Positions 33,530 to 35,227 of a stretch of 35,227 nucleotides of DNA are shown piece by piece; within the stretch, counting starts at the first letter, position 1; every line of letters begins with the position of its first letter. The notes beneath the pieces were generated by a model. It was not told the DNA's origin and ran no database searches. It saw nothing but the letters and a program-made list of their open reading frames with translations. Source of the stretch: Candidatus Margulisiibacteriota bacterium (GTDB lineage: Bacteria > Margulisbacteria > Riflemargulisbacteria > GWF2-39-127); NCBI GenBank assembly GCA_003242895.1, contig QKMY01000033.1, positions 1-35,227 on the forward strand, in the 5' to 3' direction. A program made the position numbers and the translations under genes.

Positions 33530-34564
33530 ATGAGCAATATAAAACCTGACAAATCATACATCGATACTCTTTCACTAATCAAGCAAAAGATCAAAACTGC
33601 CCAAATCAAAGCAACATTATCTGTAAATGCCGAAATGCTATTACTATACTGGGATATAGGCAACACAATCCTCGAACAACAAAAGAAAGAAGGCTGGGGA
33701 GCAAAAGTAATTGACCGGCTGGCTGCTGATCTGCAAAAAACTTTTCCTGATATGAAGGGGTTTTCTTCGCGTAACCTAAAGTATATGCGTAAATTTGCCA
33801 ATACTTTCCCGGATAATATAATTGTGCAAGAGGTGCTTGCACAAATTACCTGGTATCACAATATTACGTTGTTGGATAAGATCGATTCTCAAAATGAAAT
33901 ACTCTGGTATGCAAGAAAGACTGCCGAAAATGGCTGGTCACGCAATATACTTGTTCATCAGTTAGAGAACAATCTATATCAGCGTCAGGCAATGGCAGAA
34001 AAAACCACAAATTTTGAGCGAACACTTTCGGCCCCAACTTCTGATCTTGCAATAGAAATCATTAAAGACCCGTACAAGTTTGATTTTTTATCCCTTGGGA
34101 ATGATGCTCATGAACGTGAAGTAGAAAAAGAACTTATTAAGCATATATCTGACTTTTTACTTGAACTGGGAGCAGGATTCGCCTTTATTGGTCGCCAATA
34201 TCACCTTGAGCTTGATGAAAAAGATTATTACATTGACCTGCTTTTTTATCATACCCGGCTACATTGTTATGTAGTCATCGAGTTAAAAATCGGCGATTTT
34301 CTCCCGGAATATGTTGGTAAGATGAATTTTTATCTCTCTGCTGTAGATGATCTGCTAAAATCACAACATGATAACCCATCAATCGGAATCATCCTTTGTA
34401 AGACCAAGAAAAAACTTACAGCAGAATACGCATTACGTGATACAACAAAACCGATGGGAATAGCCGAATACAAATTAACAGAAGCTATCCCAGATGATTT
34501 AAAAACCAGTCTCCCATCCATCGAAGAACTGGAAAAGGGGTTGGAGAATGAGCTTACAGAATAA
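33530..34564 (+). CDS. YhcG-type PDDEXK nuclease (DUF1016)
   Basis: 344 residues from the ATG at 33530, which follows GAGGAGC; a TTG six codons earlier is less likely. The N-terminal domain (about 10-150) is DUF1016_N: LLLYWDIGNTILEQQKKEGWGAKVIDRLAADL, GFSSRNLKYMRKFA, WYHNITLLDKI. The C-terminal part is the PDDEXK-like nuclease: PYKFDFLSLG, GFAFIGRQYHLEL and YYIDLLFYHTRLHCYVVIELK, giving the Asp and the Glu-x-Lys of the active site. YhcG proteins are often found in restriction-modification or other defence islands; their exact role is unsettled. Its base composition is closer to the host genes than the HNH gene is. Confidence 0.93.
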   Translation: MSNIKPDKSYIDTLSLIKQKIKTAQIKATLSVNAEMLLLYWDIGNTILEQQKKEGWGAKVIDRLAADLQKTFPDMKGFSSRNLKYMRKFANTFPDNIIVQEVLAQITWYHNITLLDKIDSQNEILWYARKTAENGWSRNILVHQLENNLYQRQAMAEKTTNFERTLSAPTSDLAIEIIKDPYKFDFLSLGNDAHEREVEKELIKHISDFLLELGAGFAFIGRQYHLELDEKDYYIDLLFYHTRLHCYVVIELKIGDFLPEYVGKMNFYLSAVDDLLKSQHDNPSIGIILCKTKKKLTAEYALRDTTKPMGIAEYKLTEAIPDDLKTSLPSIEELEKGLENELTE

Positions 34565-34599
34565 AACAAGCTTTTCAATTCGTGTTGATTTATAAGCTA

Positions 34600-34730
34600 C
34601 CACCTCAACAGCCAATCGTCCTGATTGTCTGTTGCCCCCTCTTCGACATCGTGTCTCAGAGGGCTTTGTGCGCGAATGATGTTCAATATTTTCCAGATGA
34701 TTCCTGTTAACCTCAAGTCCGGTGGCATAA
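34600..34730 (-). repeat. Structured inverted element B, right edge of the HNH-YhcG cassette
   Basis: On the minus strand: TTATGCCACC (34730-34721), ACATCATTCGCG (34682-34671, again offset 48), a hairpin with stems CCCTCT/AGAGGG and GACA/TGTC (34663-34637) and a hairpin CAATC/GATTG (34627-34613). The ends can also close on themselves through CCACC/GGTGG (34600-34604 with 34721-34725) and AACAG/CTGTT (34607-34611 with 34704-34708). It is the partner of element A. On the plus strand the hairpin loops read TCG and GTCCT, just as in A, although the flanking blocks are inverted. Confidence 0.75.
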
Positions 34731-34732
34731 CG

Positions 34733-34798
34733 GTCGAGTAGGAGGGGCATGAGCCCCGTCCTCTCACAGAACCGTGCGTACGGTTCCGTACACGGCTC
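34733..34798 (-). ncRNA. Group II intron domains V and VI
   Basis: On the minus strand domain V runs 34798-34769: GAGCCGT pairs with ACGGTTC, enclosing GTACG/CGTAC with a short GAAC loop and a two-base GC bulge; the AGC catalytic triad is in GAGCC. Domain VI follows: AGGA-C-GGGGC, loop TCAT, GCCCC-TCCT, then an unpaired A seven bases from the end, in TACTCGAC, which is in the right place for the branch-point adenosine. Both domains look intact. Confidence 0.85.
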
Positions 34799-34851
34799 TT
34801 CATGACAGTTTTATGTATTTGTTTATCCCAAACCAATGCACTTCTTTCTTA

Positions 34852-35199
34852 TCAGACACGATTTTTTTGCCCTACTGCTTCTACGAACCATCTTACCGAA
34901 AATGCCTTCTCGACTACGCTTATTCGTGACATAGCCCATGTCCCTCGGTTACGGTATACTGCTCTGCGACCGTCACTTCTGTTTATACCCATCTTCTCCA
35001 ACTTGTGTACTAGATTAATTTTCCTCTTTTGTTGCACGATTATTCGTGCTCTCAATCTTCTCCTCAAGTGTGCCTCTATTTTACGTAACTGCATTGGGTA
35101 TTGCGTCATTCCATAATAATTAGCCCATTGATTAACGTCAACTATGATTCCTGTCCAACGACAATTATTTTTCCCGTTTTTGAGAAAAAAATATAAAGG
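34852..35199 (-). pseudogene. Group II intron maturase, C-terminal fragment
   Basis: The recognisable part reads WANYYGMTQYPMQL, RKIEAHLRRRLRARIIVQQKRK, KLEKMGI, DGRRAVYRNRGTWAMS and VVEKAFSVRWF, matching the GIIM thumb/DNA-binding C-terminus of intron-encoded reverse transcriptases. It ends in TGA at 34852, about 50 bases before domain V, as usual. Upstream the frame is closed by TAG at 35200-35202 before any reverse-transcriptase motif appears, so the protein is truncated or frameshifted here. If the rest lies in another frame upstream it is not in this window. Confidence 0.75.
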
Positions 35200-35227
35200 C
35201 TAAATACAAGCCTTTAGTATGCCGTAT

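Larger units (their letters stand above)
34733..35227 (-). mobile_element. Group II intron, 3' part, continues beyond the window
   Basis: The minus strand carries, in order toward lower coordinates, a maturase C-terminus, domain V and domain VI, ending in CTACTCGAC at about 34733. The 5' part and most of the reverse transcriptase are outside the window or lost. The downstream exon starts at the edge of element B. Confidence 0.85.

Noticed and set aside
34600-34730. Integron attC site
   Set aside because: The element folds and is next to a group II intron, but the seven-base R boxes (RYYYAAC and GTTRRRY) are not met, and no integron-type integrase with its extra domain is present.
34499-34836. 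Overlapping minus-strand frames across the group II intron 3' end
   Set aside because: They run through domain V/VI and element B, which are explained as structured RNA or repeats.
1-35227. CRISPR array, tRNA or rRNA genes
   Set aside because: No regularly spaced repeats, no T-arm motif with matching acceptor stem and no rRNA segment was found on either strand by eye.

Overview
The window looks like one contig piece from a bacterium of moderate GC content whose envelope appears to be two-membraned: there are lipoprotein-type signal peptides, a beta-barrel-like secreted protein and an AmiC-type cell-wall amidase. No rRNA, tRNA or lineage-diagnostic marker is present, so I do not assign a phylum. 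The gene mix (hypD plus hypX, spmA/spmB, a geranylgeranyl-reductase/DUF116 fusion, TIGR04076) would fit a poorly sampled anaerobic or facultative lineage, but that is inference.

Positions 1-26,400 are ordinary chromosome. In order: a secreted peptidoglycan-binding-domain protein, a DUF4395 membrane protein, a THUMP-domain RNA methyltransferase, a CPBP membrane protease and a YihY-type membrane protein; then a cluster for [NiFe]-hydrogenase maturation (flavoprotein-DUF116 fusion, hypD, hypX) followed by an orphan receiver; then an SPL-family radical SAM protein, RecQ, a secreted barrel-like protein, an MFS transporter with a J-like/LRR protein, a DEAD-box RNA helicase with a long structured leader, and a GH13 alpha-amylase-type enzyme under a promoter that carries a perfect palindromic operator. 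A minus-strand run follows: TIGR04076 protein, class II glutamine amidotransferase, spmB, spmA and an S66 LD-carboxypeptidase. It is divergent from a lipoprotein-type N-acetylmuramoyl-L-alanine amidase. Cell-wall turnover is therefore a theme around 21.9-26.0 kb.

Positions 26,490 to the end are an accessory, mobile and defence region, visibly richer in A+T inside its coding units. It opens with a decayed tyrosine-recombinase fragment, then a two-gene minus-strand operon: an AAA/ABC-type ATPase and a DUF4435/TOPRIM protein, matching the architecture of the PARIS anti-phage system (AriA-AriB). Next come a structured GC-rich stretch, an intact tyrosine recombinase and an IS91-family transposase inactivated by an internal deletion and frameshift. 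A plus-strand pair of nucleases follows: a membrane-anchored HNH protein and a YhcG/DUF1016-type PDDEXK protein. The window ends in the 3' part of a minus-strand group II intron (domains V and VI plus the maturase C-terminus).

The most unusual signal is at the edges of the two defence cassettes. The HNH-YhcG pair is bracketed by two inverted, diverged elements of about 125 nt (32,240-32,360 and 34,600-34,730). They share a 10-base and a 12-base block at exactly the same 48-base spacing, and each carries two hairpins. The PARIS pair is bracketed by a 12-base perfect (16 of 19) inverted repeat next to a hairpin at each end. The inner hairpin of all four edges has a GTCC-containing loop on the + strand. 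The group II intron ends within three bases of one element. This suggests modular defence cassettes bounded by folding DNA or RNA elements; the mechanism is inference.
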